Assembly (NCBI GenBank): GCA_031553935.1
Contig: JAVBKS010000023.1
Span: 9,065-73,064, forward strand
From: JAISDD01 sp031553935
GTDB taxonomy: Bacteria; Bacillota; Syntrophomonadia; Syntrophomonadales; Syntrophomonadaceae
Direction: 5' to 3'
Length of the DNA: 64,000 nucleotides
Shown here: in pieces, positions 63,365 to 64,000 of the stretch
How the letters are laid out: the number at the start of each line of letters is the position of its first letter
Numbering within the stretch: the first letter of the stretch is position 1
Notes under the pieces: model-generated
Databases searched by the model: none
Told to the model about the DNA's origin: nothing
The model's input: the letters and a program-made list of their open reading frames with translations, nothing else
Position numbers and translations under genes: made by a program

Positions 63365-64000
63365 TTGTCTAATAAAAAAGATATAGTTAGGCCAACCAAT
63401 GATCTGGTTTTCAGGAAAGTATTTGCCAGTAATGAAAACAAGCATATATTGAAAGGCCTAATTAAAGATTTCTTTGAAATCGATGCTGTTGATATTAATA
63501 TCGAAAGTCCCTATAGCATCGAAGGTATGAATAAAATAATAAGTGAAAAGAAATTCTTTGAAACTATTGTTGATGTATCAGCGCTGGTAGATAAAAAGTC
63601 GGGCATAATTGCAGAGTTTCAATTAAGTCCTCATGATTTTTTTACTGAAAGATCGTTATACTATACCTTTAATAAATTCGTTGCAAATTATGGCAGAAAG
63701 GACTTGCAGAAAGACGAACTAAAGTATAGTTCGCTGCTTCCAATATACAGTTTAAATATACTAAATTTCGATTTATTTAAAGAAGATAGGCTCGCATTGC
63801 ATAAATTCGAATTATATGATATTGAGAACAAGATTAAATTAATGCCCCCCGGTTTTATTACCATAGCGTATTTTGAATTGACGAAACCAAGTGACATGTT
63901 GAAAAATAACCTTCAAACCTGGCGAGACTACTTTTTAACAGGAGAAGTTAGCAATGAAGCCCCAAAGTATATAAAAGACGCGGTTAGAATTATTGAAAAG
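63365..64000 (+). CDS. Rpn-type recombination-promoting nuclease / PD-(D/E)XK transposase-like protein (partial)
   Basis: An open frame from TTG 63365 (GAAGGTGA site 7 bases before) to the window end, 212 codons, no stop seen. It begins MSNKKDIVRPTNDLVFRKVFA, the typical opening of the PD-(D/E)XK nuclease family transposases (Rpn, COG5464), with the nuclease core in FFETIVDVSALVDKKSGIIAEFQLSPHDFF (Asp...ExQ). The family is linked to recombination and phage defence. The C-terminal part is beyond the window. Confidence 0.85.
   Translation, partial: MSNKKDIVRPTNDLVFRKVFASNENKHILKGLIKDFFEIDAVDINIESPYSIEGMNKIISEKKFFETIVDVSALVDKKSGIIAEFQLSPHDFFTERSLYYTFNKFVANYGRKDLQKDELKYSSLLPIYSLNILNFDLFKEDRLALHKFELYDIENKIKLMPPGFITIAYFELTKPSDMLKNNLQTWRDYFLTGEVSNEAPKYIKDAVRIIEK

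Noticed and set aside
1..64000. CRISPR arrays, tRNA or rRNA genes, prophage genes
   Set aside because: Reading both strands I saw no regular short repeats with spacers, no tRNA-like cloverleaf with a GTTCGAAT-type arm, no rRNA and no phage structural genes.

Overview
The window looks like chromosomal DNA of a low-GC, motile, anaerobic Firmicute of the class Clostridia. A Syntrophomonas-like or Peptococcales-like lineage is my guess, not a proof. The evidence is the Bacillus-like degS-degU / comF / yvyF / flgM-flgN-flgK-flgL / fliW-csrA order, SLH and copper-amine-oxidase-like wall domains, a CsaB pyruvyl transferase, a T-box leader, and a ferredoxin-linked 2-oxoacid oxidoreductase.

Region 1 (1-7.9 kb, minus strand) is a flagellin modification operon: a PLP aminotransferase cut by the window edge, an aldo/keto reductase, an SpsF-type cytidylyltransferase, an acetyltransferase, an N-acetyl sugar amidotransferase, a Maf-type protein and an unknown 204-aa protein. 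The flagellin gene follows. Flagellin and the modification operon each have a sigma-28-type promoter, and the flagellin leader carries CsrA-type GGA sites, one in a hairpin loop. Region 2 (8.2-8.9 kb, plus) is a Phd/RelE toxin-antitoxin pair whose toxin reading frame appears to have lost its start. Region 3 (9.0-19.2 kb, minus) is the late flagellar block fliD, csrA, fliW, DUF6470, flgL, flgK, flgN, flgM, yvyF, comF and the DegS/DegU two-component system.

Region 4 (19.2-22.6 kb) holds a phosphohexomutase, a YetF/DUF421 membrane protein and a UDP-GlcNAc 2-epimerase. Region 5 (22.7-29.35 kb) is an RND efflux system (TetR, pump, adaptor, TolC-like protein) with two palindromic TetR-type operators. 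Region 6 (29.4-32.1 kb) is a large secreted surface protein behind a structured leader and an ECF-type promoter. The same promoter pattern stands before the ECF sigma/anti-sigma pair at 35.0-36.7 kb, so the surface protein is probably in that sigma factor's regulon. Between them lies an AbiE-type type IV toxin-antitoxin pair flanked by about 424-bp direct repeats. A toxin-first PIN-domain pair follows at 36.8-37.45 kb.

Region 7 (37.7-55.3 kb) is a cell-envelope block: an SLH-anchored subtilisin-like protease, a cell-wall amidase, an LCP ligase and a TagO/WecA-type transferase on the minus strand. Divergent from these is a csaB / GH26-like / murJ / DUF5693 operon, followed by an SGNH-like / MBOAT O-acylation pair. 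CsaB, TagO, LCP and the SLH protease together suggest a pyruvylated secondary wall polymer that anchors SLH proteins. Region 8 (55.4-59.4 kb) is greA-lysS and two overlapping genes of uncertain role. Region 9 (59.6-63.2 kb) is a five-gene 2-oxoacid:ferredoxin oxidoreductase operon behind a T-box leader. Its specifier most likely reads isoleucine, which argues for an anabolic (reductive carboxylation) role. The window ends inside an Rpn-type nuclease/transposase gene.
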